From Begonia masoniana (taxonomy: Eukaryota; Streptophyta; Magnoliopsida; Cucurbitales; Begoniaceae): DNA of 64,000 bases. Where the stretch lies: the NCBI GenBank assembly GCA_022432975.1, contig CM039514.1:11842668-11906667 (forward strand), read 5' to 3'. The position numbers were made by a program, and so were the translations under genes. Positions 1-11,122 of the stretch are shown piece by piece; within the stretch, counting starts at the first letter, position 1, and each line of letters begins with the position of its first letter. The notes beneath the pieces are model-generated. The model did not search any database. It was not told the origin of the DNA and worked only from the letters and a program-made list of their open reading frames with translations.

Positions 1-313
1 CACCGAAATAGTTTATGAAATATTCTAAAAAACTTGAAACATACTAATTTAAATTCCTTCCTCAAACATTGTCTTTTTCTGTATGTTCGCTTGCCTCTGG
101 AAGGTTCTCGATTACAGTCGATTATTCTTTAGATAAAAACCCACCTACATTATAAAATTACAAACTATGAAAATAATTCAATAAGAAAAAACACGTGTAG
201 ATGCAAAATTAACATTCTGTTACCAAATCCTAACTTAATAGTTAGATACTGGTTCAAAATTTATTTCTCAACCTTCGTTCAGACTTAGTCATCTAATTAT
301 CGTTCAGATTTTG
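1..313. other. AT-rich flank with 'cgttcag...catct' repeats
   Basis: No gene is visible. The end of this stretch (about 275-313) has copies of a degenerate unit, cgttcag + 6-10 bases + catct, that resumes right after the solo LTR at 2568. The two sides were therefore one continuous repeat array before the LTR inserted. The array may belong to the U5-like part of an older minus-oriented LTR that would end at about 5460; that is inference. Confidence 0.4.
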
Positions 314-456
314 TGTAGCAACCAGTAATTGTCGGCCTTGATTTTAATAGCAACATTTTGTGACTTTTATTTTTATGGAATTAAGTAAATTTGATTGGTT
401 GCTCAAATAGATTAAAGTTGGCTAGTCAAGGGCATATGTGTAATTTGTAAAGCTTG

Positions 457-466
457 TGATATAAAT
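457..466 (+). promoter_or_regulatory. Putative TATA box of the family A LTR
   Basis: TGATATAAAT lies about 145 bp inside the LTR, followed by a pyrimidine-rich stretch and then a GTGAGT splice-donor-like site at about 572. The same order is seen on the minus strand of the other A LTRs. The position is typical for a gypsy U3 promoter; no transcript evidence is available. Confidence 0.45.
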
Positions 467-792
467 GAAAGGTTTAGTGGAGGGTTTAGCCACCACATTA
501 TTTCTTTCCTTTTTGGTGCTCAGCTCGGCAGGTTCTCTCGGTGATTTCCCTGCCTGATTTCTTCAACCTAGGTGAGTTTTACTTTGATTTCTTACTGTAT
601 TAGTGACTATAGATGATAGAGGGGATTGTAGATGCGTGTTTTGGGAATGCTGTGAGTGAGAGTTGAGTTCGGGTTTTGTGAGGAATCGAGAATGCTTGAA
701 GAATAGAGCTCCCAACTAGCTTCCTTAAACTTCTGGATAGTTTAGAATGAGGTTTAGTGAAGATCTAATTGATACTCTTTCTATGGCTTTAG

Positions 793-845
793 GTTCGAGC
801 AAAACTCCTGAAGTAGCTTGCAACCAAGCATTTCCAGGAAGCCAG
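793..845 (+). other. Putative LTR leader micro-exon (family A, 53 nt)
   Basis: The segment is preceded by a pyrimidine-rich acceptor ending ctttAG and followed by the strong donor GTAAGTAG. An upstream donor (GTGAGT, 572) would give a 220-bp first intron. The same arrangement recurs in the other A LTRs (7879-7929, 14664-14714, 45961-46011, each 51 nt), and in families D (53 nt) and E (45 nt). It is non-coding: no long frame passes through it. See findings. Confidence 0.45.
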
Positions 846-1719
846 GTAAGTAGAGTATGCGTGTGCCTTCGGGCCTACATCACAAAACAGTAGGGTGTAT
901 GTCTATTTTGCATGATTTCAACTAGTTTGGCATATATCATGTTTTTGAAAGAACACGAAAATGAATTTACTAATATAATGACATGGTGAGACATGAACAG
1001 ATTGAATCAGATTAGCTATTAGGGAATTAATCTGCCCCTTAATCGAGTTAGAAGATACATACTTTGGGAAAAATGATCCGCTTCCCATCGAATAGGGGGA
1101 TCAATATCAGCTATTAAAGGAACTAATCCGCCCCTTAATCGAGTTAGAGGATGTATACTTTGAGAAAATTGATCCGCTTCCCATCGAACAAGGGGATCAA
1201 CAGAGGATGATTATAAATGCAACATGAACTATGAGAGTAGAAACAACATGAATAGGATTTATGTTTCAGCAATTTCATTTAATTATTGCTCTACTTATTT
1301 AGCATTAGATTAATAGACGAGTTTTGTGATGTAGGTGATAAGGTGACTACAGGTGAATTCCCTGAGTATACTGAGGAATATGCGTAGTTGAAGGAGTGCA
1401 TCCATTGCCACGATCCGGTGCACTGATGAGGCGGTTTAACCAATAGTAGTATGTGTGGAACTTAGTGGACAATTGTTTAGCTACAGTGTGCTGAGAATTT
1501 TAAACTAGTATTAGTTTTAATATTTTGATACGTTTCTGAAATTATTCTGACGATAAAACATGGTTGGTTTTCACTGGAGTTTTCCTTCTGGATTTTTAGT
1601 AAGTTAAGGATTTACGTTGTTTTGAATAGTTGCTGTCAAATTTTTATATGTTTTCCTATAGTCAGAATTGTCCATCGTTTAGTGTTTAATCGATTAAGTC
1701 ATGTTTCTGTCATAGAGAT

Positions 1720-2330
1720 AATCGTCCAGACTGGAGGTGAAAATAGTTGTCCAAAGTCATGGACGAGCATTTCGTCCAGGGTCAGAGGTGTAAATAGTTG
1801 TCTACTATGTGGACAAGTTGTCTGAAATGATACTGTTCACAGTAGTCGTCCAAATTTATAAAGTCACGTGATCCGTGGGCGACAGAGTCACGTGGTCCGT
1901 GGACGACAAATTTAAGTAAGTCTACAGACGTTGGTCCGTGGACGATGAGTTTATATAATCCCGTGGACGAGAAATTCACGTGGACCGTGGACGATAAAGT
2001 CACGTGTTCCGTGGACGATAAAGTCACGTGTTCCGTGGACGATAAAACTATGTAAGTCTGTGGACGATAATCCATAGGCAAAAAATCTATGTAGCTGTAG
2101 ACAATGAGGATCAGTCGTCCAAAGTCATTAAGTAATCCTAAGATAAGGTTGTCGTCCACTCTGCGAGCGAATACAGTCGTCCAAAGTCATCCAAGGCTAT
2201 GTCGTTCAGTGTATATCGTTCAGAGTTGCGTCGTCCAAAGTCGCTTGTCCAGAGTCCGTCGTCCAGAGCCGTAGACAAGTATATTGTCCAAGGTTGGGAA
2301 CGACAGACTCTGTGGATGCCTGATCGCCCA
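1720..2330 (+). repeat. cgtccac / ccgtggacg-rich minisatellite in LTR
   Basis: Roughly two dozen imperfect units centred on cgtccac or its complement gtggacg occur here, several in direct tandem (for example the twice-repeated cgataaagtcacgtgttc block at 1991-2044). The same core fills the corresponding part of the other A LTRs as catccaccgatcac units and of the D LTRs. The short reading frames across it (1782-2159, 2138-2371) are artefacts of the repeat. Confidence 0.7.
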
Positions 2331-2572
2331 GTAGCGTTGAACTGGCTGTAGATGTCGCAGAGAAGTTTCAAACATTTTCTCTTTATTATTTTATTTAAAC
2401 TGAAAGATTCTTCTAACCTGTTTTCGAAATGTCTCTATTTTACATGAATGTTTTCCGCTGCAAGTTTTTGTTGGATTAAACAAGGTATCCATAGACAAAG
2501 TTTTAAATTACAGTGAAGTTTAGTGAGTGTGTATAGCGAACCGGGTTTATTAATTCGGGGCGTTACATTTTG

Positions 2573-3022
2573 TCATCTCATTTTCGTTTAGGCATAGCCA
2601 TCTCATTGTCGTTCAGGTGTAACCATCTCATTTTTGTCGAGACATAGTCATCTCGTCGTCGTTCAGGTGTAACTATCTCATTTTTGTTCAAGCTTAGCCA
2701 TTTCATGTCGTTCAAGCTTTGCTATCACATATTTTTTGTCAATTCCATCATATTCATACGCATACAAAATGTCATATCAATTTTATCTTTATACAATTCT
2801 ATGTCAATGTCTAAACATGCGTAGTCAAATATTGGAGTCATGTAATAAAATAATTATAAGAAAATAATATAGATTTTGTGATGTAGGGCCGTAGCTAAAA
2901 CGTTGAAAACGTGGTATTTTCACTTACCTGAATTTCAAGAGTTTAGGGATATTGAGATTTTTCCAAGATTTCAAATAATATTCTGTCTGAATAAAATATG
3001 TGGTATTAAATTTCTACTTAAA
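2573..3022. repeat. Imperfect 'cgttcaggtgtaaccatctcat' tandem array and LTR-like flank
   Basis: Five to six degenerate units of about 27 bp (2573-2735) continue the array seen before 313. From about 2880 the minus strand shows a caggtaagtg donor-like site followed by a gccctacatca block, the same order found after the micro-exon in other LTR families. I infer that this is part of an older minus-oriented LTR interrupted by the family A solo LTR and by the Pack-MULE. Confidence 0.4.
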
Positions 3023-3214
3023 TAAATTCAAGGGAAAAGTACTATTTAGACTCCAACGTATGGGGTCAGTGACCATTTGGTACCTAACGTTTGTTTTGTA
3101 CCCAATCAAACCCTAACGTATAAAACGTTTGCAATTCAGACCCTACCGTCAATTTTTCAGTTAAAATTAACAGATGCCTTTTTAAAATTACTAAACTACC
3201 CCCGCAGTCCCCAC

Positions 3215-3217
<3 letters not shown>

Positions 3218-3263
<46 letters not shown>
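3218..3263 (+). repeat. (CT)n microsatellite at inner end of left TIR
   Basis: About 23 CT units mark the inner end of the left inverted repeat of the Pack-MULE. A longer (GA)n tract occupies the mirror position on the right. The leucine/serine-rich reading frames over it are repeat artefacts. Confidence 0.95.
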
Positions 3264-3266
<3 letters not shown>

Positions 3267-3289
3267 TCCTCTTCTTCCTCTTCCTTTCA

Positions 3290-3751
3290 TTTTCTCACTA
3301 CCCAGATAAAATCCTGTTTTGAAGCTTCCAGACCCATCGCGATTTCTTTCAGCTGTGAAGAAGTGAAATTCGCCATGCTTCCAAAACACACGTAGACCAC
3401 CGAATTCGGTTTCTTCGAATCCAGCCACTTCAAGCATTATTGGCCTTTAATGGCAGCTTCCTTTCCTCTCTGCGCCTTCTCTCCAACCTCTTTGTTGCTA
3501 TGCGAAAGCGGGCCAATTTGCCACACTCTTCGTCCCAAAATGTTTCTGTAGTAGTCTGCGTAATCCGACTCTAGCTCGTAAAAGCTGTTCATAATAACTC
3601 CATAGCTTCCCGTTTCAGATTCATAAACGCTTTTCAGAAACTCGCTCCACACTGTGTCTTCACTATTTCGGACAAGGCGAGCAGTGGAGTCGTCGTCCAT
3701 TTTCCAACCGGCAAAGCTCAGAGTCTCTCTCCGGCCCAGAGACTGCTTCAC
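3290..3751 (-). pseudogene. Captured UDP-glycosyltransferase exon fragment (UGT73-like)
   Basis: On the minus strand a frame reads [20 protein letters not shown] and then [11 protein letters not shown], which is characteristic of plant family-1 UDP-glycosyltransferases of the UGT73 type. After a stop codon and a frame change near 3437, the sequence continues with [20 protein letters not shown] and [20 protein letters not shown], the linker to the C-terminal donor-binding domain. It ends before the PSPG box. Family members glycosylate small molecules such as phenolics. Here about 150 residues survive from a protein normally near 480 aa, with no start, no PSPG motif and at least one frame break, so it cannot encode an enzyme. 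It lies wholly inside the Pack-MULE. Confidence 0.9.
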
Positions 3752-4092
3752 CGCTTCCTTTCATTTCCAGCAAACACTGCTCGCCCTACATTTTTTTGAA
3801 GAACCCCCAAAATTTAACACACAAAAAAAACGATTGAGAAAAAGAAGAGAGAATCAAAAGAATTACAGGGCCAAATCAGTAAAGGAAGGGATTAAAGCAA
3901 ATATGTGAGCCAGCAAATCAGTCGGCAAACGATCAATCTCTACATCCATTTCCACCCCTCCCCTTCCCTTGACAGCCTGACGACAATGTTCACAATTTTC
4001 CATATTTTTCAGGTCTTTAATTTCATTTTTCAAACTCCACGGAGTTGAATTCTTGGCCTACAAGACAACTCATACAAGGCAGCTCCCTGAAA

Positions 4093-4194
<102 letters not shown>

Positions 4195-4376
4195 TGGGGG
4201 TAGTTTAGTAATTTTAAAAAGACATCTGTCAATTTTAACTGAAAAATTGACGGTAGGGTCTGAATTACAAACGTTTTATACGTTAGGGTTTGATTGGGTA
4301 CAAAACAAACGTTAGGTACCAAATGGTCACTGACCCCATACGTTGGAGTCTAAATGGTACTTTTCCCTAAATTCAA

Positions 4377-4968
4377 TTTCTAAAAGAATGTGGACAAAAT
4401 TCTTACATGTACACTTGGTTGGATATGGTCAAATTTGATCGATTCGGACAACTTTCGAGATTTTTCCAGCTTTAATAAAATATTCGGTATTAATTTTCCA
4501 CTTTAATAATCTATTTCAAAAGGATTTAGGCAAAAATTCCTTATCGGTTTATTCTTAAATCGGTTCGGTCGGATTCAAATCATTTCAGATAGCTTTTGGT
4601 CGAATTTGACGGTTCGAAAGCAATCTGGTTTGGTCTGGGCGATTCTGGTCAAAATTGGCTTGGGTCCGGTTCAGTTAGACCGGATTTGGTTCAACTAGGC
4701 CTGTTCGGTTTGCTGGGCCAAGTCGGTTGGACCGCCTTTAAGTGAACCGGTTCAGGTTTAAAAAAAAAATAACTTGAACCCTATTCTTTCTCTCCCTTCG
4801 AGAGTTTTCCTCGCGTTTCTTCGTATTGTGCATACCAGGATGCTCGAGAGAACGATCCTCAGAGAATGGTGGCAACTCGACCGAGAGCAGTTCTTCTGAG
4901 CTCGGCCGCTCGAGTGGAGCTTGTGGTTGCGACTGAGAAACGCTCGAAGACCTGAGGTCAAAGGTAAG

Positions 4969-5052
<84 letters not shown>

Positions 5053-5460
5053 ATTCTTGAGTGAAATCGAGAGAGAGCTCTGGTGTGCTCTCCATCCACA
5101 CCGAGCCTCTTAATTTATAGAGGGGTTTTTCAACCAACCTCCCCCAAAATTCGAGTTCCATCAGATTTTCAGTTATGGAAATCTGATGTCAATCAGATTT
5201 TCAGAGCTGAACACTTGCCTCCCTGCGAATCTTCATCCAGGTTGTAAATTCGATTCCCAATCGGATTTTCAGAGGATCTGGGACTACAACTAACAGAAAA
5301 TCCGATTCTCAATCGGATTTTCAAAGGGTTCTGGGTGAAATGGAGGATTGAATCAAATTTCCTCTAGTTTTTGAGAGGTTTTAGGGCTAATATCTTAAAT
5401 TAGGTTTGATTGGGGAATTCCGAATTTGAATTTTTAATTTAAAAATCTTAAATTGTTACA
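4377..5460. repeat. LTR-like repeat DNA ending in GTTACA
   Basis: No gene is visible. The stretch has oligopyrimidine/GGTT-rich sequence, a (GA)n microsatellite (4974-5053), and four to five copies of an aatc(g/a)gattttcag motif between 5163 and 5330. It ends aattgttaca at 5460, which would be a TGTAAC LTR start on the minus strand. It may be the 5' part of an old minus-oriented LTR whose other part lies left of the Pack-MULE. No target-site duplication could be tested because the other end may be outside the window. Confidence 0.35.
4974..5053 (+). repeat. (GA)n microsatellite
   Basis: About 40 GA units occur with one G interruption, directly after a ggtaagta site. The leucine/serine repeat frames on the minus strand here are artefacts. 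Confidence 0.95.
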
Positions 5461-6308
5461 TAAAAGGACGCAAATGCTATAGCAATAGGGTTTTCAACGA
5501 CTGACAACTGATGAAGATTTCTTTACTGTTTTCTTTGTTTTCTTCAACTTTTAATTGTGTTTAATTATTTTGCTTTGTTTTCCTCGTTTAAACTAATTTT
5601 CTTAATATTGAGAGAATAAAGTACCTACCTTTACAATTGATTTTATGTGTTGTTAGTTTGTGAATTTTATGTCAATTATTTTATACAATATTATGTTTTA
5701 TGTTATTATAGCAAAATGACGACTACCTGAATCCTAAATTGTTTTTGATAAATGTCAAATTGTAATTTGAATATAGAATTTATATTGATTAATGTGTGGT
5801 TAGTTAGCTTTAGACATAAAATTAGCGTTTTACGCAATCAGGTTGCATCACCATAACTCATATGAAATTCATTTTTATCTTTCATTGTATTTCTACATAG
5901 ACATATGAACCGCACTAATAAATGAATATAACATAGTAATCGACTAGTTATTATTTATATGTCACACCAACGAAAATTATAGCACTTGTTATTCACTCTC
6001 TTTTAATTCTTGATTATTACTATTATCATTCATAAGAATCAAATATTTTCGTTATTTTTGAATTAGAAGTTTTAACTGATTATGTACATTTGTGTTTGAG
6101 TATAATTATTTGCAAAATATTGTTTAAACGTGTGTGCTCATGTGCAATGCCATGGTGGTGGACACTGTTCATGTGCTGCAGTGCCACGTTGTGGAGGTAG
6201 TGGTGCCATGTCCATTTTGGCTCTGTTTTTTTTTTTTTTTTGAGTCTTACTTATTTCATTCTTGGTTTGGTTCATATTCCTGGTATGGGATCCAACCACT
6301 GCTTCAAG
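5461..6308. other. AT-rich intergenic DNA
   Basis: I see no gene, repeat pair or splice-site pattern that could be supported. The stretch ends at a T-tract (6226-6241) and then at the family D LTR start at 6309. Confidence 0.5.
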
Positions 6309-6314
6309 TGTAAC
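6309..6314 (+). mobile_element. First six bases of the family D LTR, split off by element A
   Basis: TGTAAC at 6309-6314 is the tip of an LTR that continues acccggcaattttgcc at 15205. Element A landed between them and duplicated GTAAC. The intact form of this LTR start (TGTAACACCCGGTATTTTGG) is seen at 42534. Confidence 0.85.
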
Positions 6315-6699
6315 TGTAACGCCCCAAATTATATAAACCCGGTTCGCTACACATAACACTGAACCACACTATGACATTCTGAGAAAATTTCAAAATTTCA
6401 CTCAACGGTCAAAGTTTGACCCTTAAAATGTTAAAACTTGCAGCTGAAATTCATTTGTATAAAACGACATTTATTAATTAATTAAAATATTAAAGACAAT
6501 TGGTTGAAAGAAAACAAACAAAACAGAACACGTCCACCGTTGAACAGTTCCAGCGATAGAAATAGAAACAAAAAGGCATCCACCGCTAAACAGTGTTAGT
6601 GGCAGAAGCAGAAACAAAATAATCTCAGCGGTGGACGTAGAGACAGAATACGTCTTCTATTAACGAACACCCACCGCTCACGTCAGTCGAACGACACGT

Positions 6700-7035
6700 C
6701 GACTACACACGTCCACCGGTCACGTTAGTCGAACGACGCGTCGACTACACACGTTCACCGGTCACAAAACGACAAAGTTACTACCCACATCTACCGCTCG
6801 CACCCATCTATCACAAAACGACAAAATCTATTACTCACATCCACTAATCCCAAAAACGACAAAAAAACCTATTACTCACATCCACCGATCACAAAACGAC
6901 AAAAACTATTACTCACATCCACCGATCACAAAACGACAAAACCTATTATTCACATCCACCGATCATAAAATGACAAAACCTATTACGCACGTCTACCGTT
7001 CGACAACATCCACCGATAGACTACATCCACCGATG
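6700..7035 (-). repeat. 37-bp class minisatellite (catccaccgatcacaaaacgacaaaac)
   Basis: Six or more imperfect tandem units built on catccaccgatcacaaaacg + acaaaacctattactca occur here. The same array is found in the other A LTRs at about 13480-13820 and about 44830-45130, with different unit numbers. The number of copies explains much of the LTR length difference. Confidence 0.85.
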
Positions 7036-7878
7036 AACAGTAACACTCTAAACAAACAGACAACTCTGCCTACTAAAAGAACTTGTAAATTTTAACAGCA
7101 GCTATTCAAAACAACATAAATCCACAACTTTATAAATCCAGAATAACAATCTACAACTAAAATCAAATCGTGTTTTTCATAATCAGAAAAGCTCCAAAGT
7201 TAATAAAAACATTAAACTCTTGTTGTCATTAACATTCTTAGCATACTAAAACTGAACCATTGTTAATTAGACTTTCACACATACTGACATTAGTTAAACC
7301 GCTTCATCAGATTGTCAAGTCGATGCGTGAATATACTCCTCCAACAGGCCTAGTCCTCAACATACTCAGAAAACCCACCTGCTGAACTTCTTCACCTACA
7401 TCACAAAACTCATCTATTAGCCTAATACTAAGTAAGTAAAGCAACAATGAAATGATATAATTAAACATAAATCCTAGACATGCAGTTTCTACTTTCACAT
7501 CTCTGTTGCATTCATGTTCTTTCTCTGATTTGATCTCTCGGTTCCATTGGGAGTTGGATCATTTTTTCTAAAGTCATACATCATCTTCATAAATTAAGGG
7601 GCAGATTAGTTCCCTTAACAGCTGATCTGATCCTAAATTCTATTGGGAAGCGGATCAATTTTCCCAAAGTCATACATCCTCTTCATAAATTAAGGGGCAG
7701 ATTAGTTCCCTTAACAGCTGATCTATTACATTCTGTTCATACCATGCCATGCCATTACATGTAAATTCATTTTCGTGTTCTTCCAAAACATGATACATGA
7801 CATACAGAAAGCATTCAAACAAGCATAAACCTATTGTTTTGTGATGTAGACCCGAAGGCACACACATACTCTACTTAC

Positions 7879-7929
7879 CTGGTTTCCTGGAAAAGCTTGG
7901 TTGCAAACTACTTCGGGTTTTGCTCAAAC
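7879..7929 (-). other. Putative LTR leader micro-exon (family A, 51 nt)
   Basis: On the minus strand the acceptor ggctatAG precedes it and the donor GTAAGTAG follows it. The sequence is homologous to 14664-14714 and 45961-46011. It is followed by a tgtgccttcgggtctacatca block that can form a short hairpin. Confidence 0.45.
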
Positions 7930-8408
7930 CTATAGCCGTAAACAGAGTATTAGTTAAGCTTCATTCTAAACTATCCTCAAATCTACCAGAATTCATAAGG
8001 AAACTAGTTTGGGAACTCAGATCATCAAGCATTCCTGATATGCCCCGAACTCGAACTAACTCTCACTTACAGTATTATCAAAACTCGCATTTAAAATCCC
8101 CTCTAACATCGATAGCTACAATGTAACAAGTAATCGAAGTAGAACTCAACTAGCTTGGAGAAAATGGGAGGAAAAATCGCCGAGAGAAACTCTGCTTAGC
8201 TGAGCTAAATGCCGAGAAAGGAAATTGAGAAACAGTGGTGGCTAAACCACATTAAACTCTCCCTTAAATACGTTATCCACTATAGATCTCCATTTACCAT
8301 TATGCCCTTACTTAGTCACTCATTAATCTAATCAATATTTCTCCTCTATAAAGTGTACACTATTAGATGACAAGGTAAAATCGGTTCGATGGAACCGGGT
8401 ATTACAAT

Positions 8409-8421
8409 CTACCCTCCTTAA
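8409..8421 (-). promoter_or_regulatory. Polypurine tract of element A
   Basis: On the minus strand the sequence reads aaggagggtaga, directly upstream of the 3' LTR. This is the expected position of the plus-strand DNA primer of an LTR retrotransposon. Confidence 0.7.
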
Positions 8422-8441
8422 AAGAATTTTGTCCTCAAAAT

Positions 8442-8819
8442 TCAATACCTAAATAATTCTGGATGTTGGTCCATCATGTCCTGCTGGCGCTCCCAAGTTG
8501 TCTCCTCTACGCTCTGGTTATACCATAAAATTTTCACCAGTGGGACCTCTTTATTGCGCAACACCTTCACAGCATAGTCAAGGATCTTTACTGGTTTCTT
8601 CTCATAAGCAAGAGTAGGATGAATTTCAATGTTCTGCTGTTCCACAACCTGAGTTGGATCCCGCATACACTTCTTTAGTATACAAACATGGAACACATTG
8701 TGAATCCCTTCCATAGAAGTTGGTAACTGTAATTGGTAAGCTGTCTTCCCAATCCTCTTCAAGATTGAGAACGGTCCAATATATCTGGGGTTCAACTTGC
8801 TTATCTTTCCAAATCTCAC
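8442..8819 (-). pseudogene. Element A: integrase C-terminus and degenerate chromodomain
   Basis: A 125-aa frame begins with the GPFxIxxRIGxxAYxLxLP segment of the integrase C-terminus (about residues 15-35) and continues with VFHVxxLKK. It ends in a chromodomain-like block (PVKILDYAVKVLRNKEVPLV, then KILWYNQSVEETTWE) typical of Tekay/Del elements, which is thought to steer integration to heterochromatin. It is in a different frame from the integrase core at 8914-9807, so a frame change separates them. Confidence 0.85.
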
Positions 8820-8913
8820 AACTCCCTTGAATGGTGATACCTTAAAAAAACTTTATCACCTACTTCAAACTCCAATTCTCTGCGTCTCCTATCGGCATAA
8901 CTTTTCTTCGGCT

Positions 8914-9807
8914 TTAAGCTGTCAAAATTCTCTGTCGGATGAGGGCAATCTTCTCCACTGTCTGTTGCACAATGTCAGGACCAAGCAAACGTGCCTCACC
9001 AACTTCATCCCAATACAAAGGAGATCTGCATTTTCGTCCATATAATGCTTCATACAGTGTCATCCCTATTGTTGCCTGAAAACTGTTATTATAAGAAAAT
9101 TCCACCAACGATGAGTACTTACTCCAAGAACCCTGAAAATCTAATATGCATGCACGAAGCATATCCTCCAACGTTTGGATAGTCCTTTCAGATTGTCCAT
9201 CTGTTTGAAGGTGAAAGGCTGTGCTAAAGTTGAGCTGTGTACCCATAGCCTTATGCAGTATCGTCCAAAACTTTGACGTAAATCTAGAGTCTCGGTCAGA
9301 AACTATAGTGCTTGGAATTCCATGCAGTCTAACAATCTCATGCACATACAATTCAGCTAGTTGGTCCATTGAGTGGGTCATCTTAATGGGCAGAAAATGG
9401 GCGGATTTGGTTAGACGATCTACTATCACCCAAATTGCATCATGTCCCTTTGCTGTCCTAGGCAATCCTACCACAAAGTCCATCGTTATTTGTTCCCATT
9501 TCCATTCGAGAATTGGTAATGGTTGCAATGCTCCTGCCGGCCTTTGATGTTCAGCTTTAACTTGTTGGCAAACTAAACACAATCCTACATACTCGGCCAC
9601 ACTTCTTTTCATATCTGGCCACCAATAATGTTGTTTAAGGTCTCTATACATTTTTGTACTTCTAGGATGGACAGAGAGTCTAGAAGAATGCGCCTCCGAA
9701 AGAATTTCATTTCTAAGTTCAACATTAGCCGGAACAAACCACCTATTCCGAAACTTGAGAATTCCATCATCCGAATAATTGAAATCCGACTTATCGGAAG
9801 AATCCAT
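8914..9807 (-). pseudogene. Element A: integrase core
   Basis: The 297-aa frame begins with the zinc-binding region (H-x-H around residues 39-48; CLVC at about 81-84). It then shows the catalytic core: [10 protein letters not shown] (first Asp), [14 protein letters not shown] (second Asp) and [20 protein letters not shown] (Glu). The integrase inserts the element DNA copy and leaves the 5-bp duplication. The frame is shared with the RNase H piece upstream, but a stop separates them near 9810-9830. Confidence 0.9.
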
Positions 9808-9825
9808 GCTTGACTTATACTTGTT

Positions 9826-10446
9826 TCACTCAGCATCAATTGCCTGTGCTTCCTTTATTCTTTCCAAAATAGTAGGCTTTAAGGTTATGGCAGAGAGCAT
9901 AGTTGACACGCTGGACACAGCTTCCAAGTTAAATATTTGAAACTCTGCCTCTAAGGCTAACGGTATGTCGAGAATCAATGTTGAGGCTGAAGTCGTCACT
10001 CTACTCATTGCATCAGCAAATACATTCGCCTTGCCGGAGTGGTATTTTATCTCAAAATCATAATCCTTGACAAACTCCAACCATCTACATTGCCTCATAT
10101 TTAATTCTTTCTGTGTGAAAATATACTTCAGACTTTTATGGTCCGAAAATATCTTACAAGACTGTCCATACAAGTAATGCCTCCAAATCTTTAGTGCAAA
10201 AACCACTGCAGCTAATTCTAAATCGTGTGTAGGGTAATTCTTCTCGTGTGTTTTCAACTGCCTAGAAGCATAGGCTATTACTTTTTCATCTTGCATCAAC
10301 ACACAACCGAGTCCAACTTTGGAAGCGTCACAATAAATGCTGAACTTTCTATTTTCAACAGGGAGTGTTAATACTGGAGCATTGGTCAGTCTCTGTTTCA
10401 AAGTCTGAAAACTATTCTCACATTCCCCAGTCCACACATACTTCAT
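9826..10446 (-). pseudogene. Element A: RNase H domain
   Basis: The 206-aa frame shows [15 protein letters not shown] (first catalytic Asp at about residue 40), [20 protein letters not shown] (Glu) and [11 protein letters not shown] (Asp). It then has the [20 protein letters not shown] and ADAMSR segments that close the domain. RNase H removes the RNA template during reverse transcription. A frame change lies between this frame and the reverse transcriptase at 10568. Confidence 0.9.
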
Positions 10447-10567
10447 GTTTTTCCTTGTTAACCGAGTGAGGGGTGTTGCAATCTTCGAGAATCCTTCAAT
10501 AAATTTCCTGTAATATCATGCTAATCCAAGGAAACTCCAAATATCAGTGGTATTTTTTTGGTTGGGG

Positions 10568-11083
10568 TCATTCCTTAACTACTTCAACCTTGGCTGGATC
10601 GACAGATATCCCATCACCCGAGATCACATGACCAAGAAAGTGAACTCTGTCCAACCAAAATTCACACTTGGAAAACTTGGCATAAAGTTGGTGCTGTCTT
10701 AGTACTCCTAATATCAAGGTCAGGTGTCTTGCATGCTCATCATTAGTACATGAATAGATTAAAATATCATCAATAAACACTATGACAAATTTATCTAGAT
10801 ACTCGTGAAACACTCTATTCATGAGATCCATGAAAGCTGCTGGTGCATTAGTCAATCCAAAAGACATAACCAAAAACTCATAATGTCCATATCTTGTGCG
10901 AAAGGCTGTCTTAGGAATATCTTCTGATTTGACTTTCAATTGGTAATAACCGGACCTAAGGTCAATCTTAGAGAAAACTCGCGCACCGTTAAGCTGGTCG
11001 AATAAATCATCAATCCTTGGCAATGGATACTTGTTCTTAATGGTTAACTTATTCAATTCCCGATAATCCACGCACATACGCAT
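10568..11083 (-). pseudogene. Element A: reverse transcriptase fingers/palm
   Basis: The 171-aa frame contains [45 protein letters not shown] and the active-site stretch [13 protein letters not shown], followed by [14 protein letters not shown]. The two Asp of F-I-D-D bind the catalytic metals. The frame is the same as that of the gag and protease pieces (11123-11890, 11993-12961), separated only by in-frame stops. Confidence 0.92.
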
Positions 11084-11122
11084 TGATCCATCCTTCTTTT
11101 TGACAAAAAGAATTGGTGCACC

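Larger units (their letters stand above)
314..2567 (+). mobile_element. Solo LTR, family A (Tekay/Del-type gypsy), 2254 bp
   Basis: The LTR starts TGTAGCAACCAG and ends GGGGCGTTACA. It is flanked by a perfect 5-bp target-site duplication TTTTG (309-313 and 2568-2572). Its 3' end matches the reverse complement of the LTR starts at 6315, 13081 and 44403, so it is a plus-oriented copy of the family whose full element lies at 6315-15199. There is no internal coding region between the two TSD copies, so it is a solo LTR left by LTR-LTR recombination. It contains a TATA-like box near 457-466 and many ccgtggacg/cgtccac units between about 1720 and 2300. It is clearly diverged from the other A copies, which suggests it is the oldest. 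Confidence 0.9.
6315..8406 (-). repeat. 3' LTR of element A (2092 bp)
   Basis: On the plus strand it begins TGTAACGCCCCAAATTATAT and ends GGGTATTACA. It is closely similar along its whole length to 13081-15199. It contains the catccaccgatcac minisatellite (about 6700-7030), a leader micro-exon (7879-7929) and, near 8140, the first-intron donor, which here has lost its GT (ctagTTGAG). The 68-aa frame at 7920-8126 also occurs in the other LTR and is not a gene. Confidence 0.95.

Noticed and set aside
7920..8126. 68-aa frame, repeated at 14705-14911 and degenerate at 46020
   Set aside because: It lies in the non-coding part of family A LTRs, antisense to the element; it recurs only because the LTR recurs.
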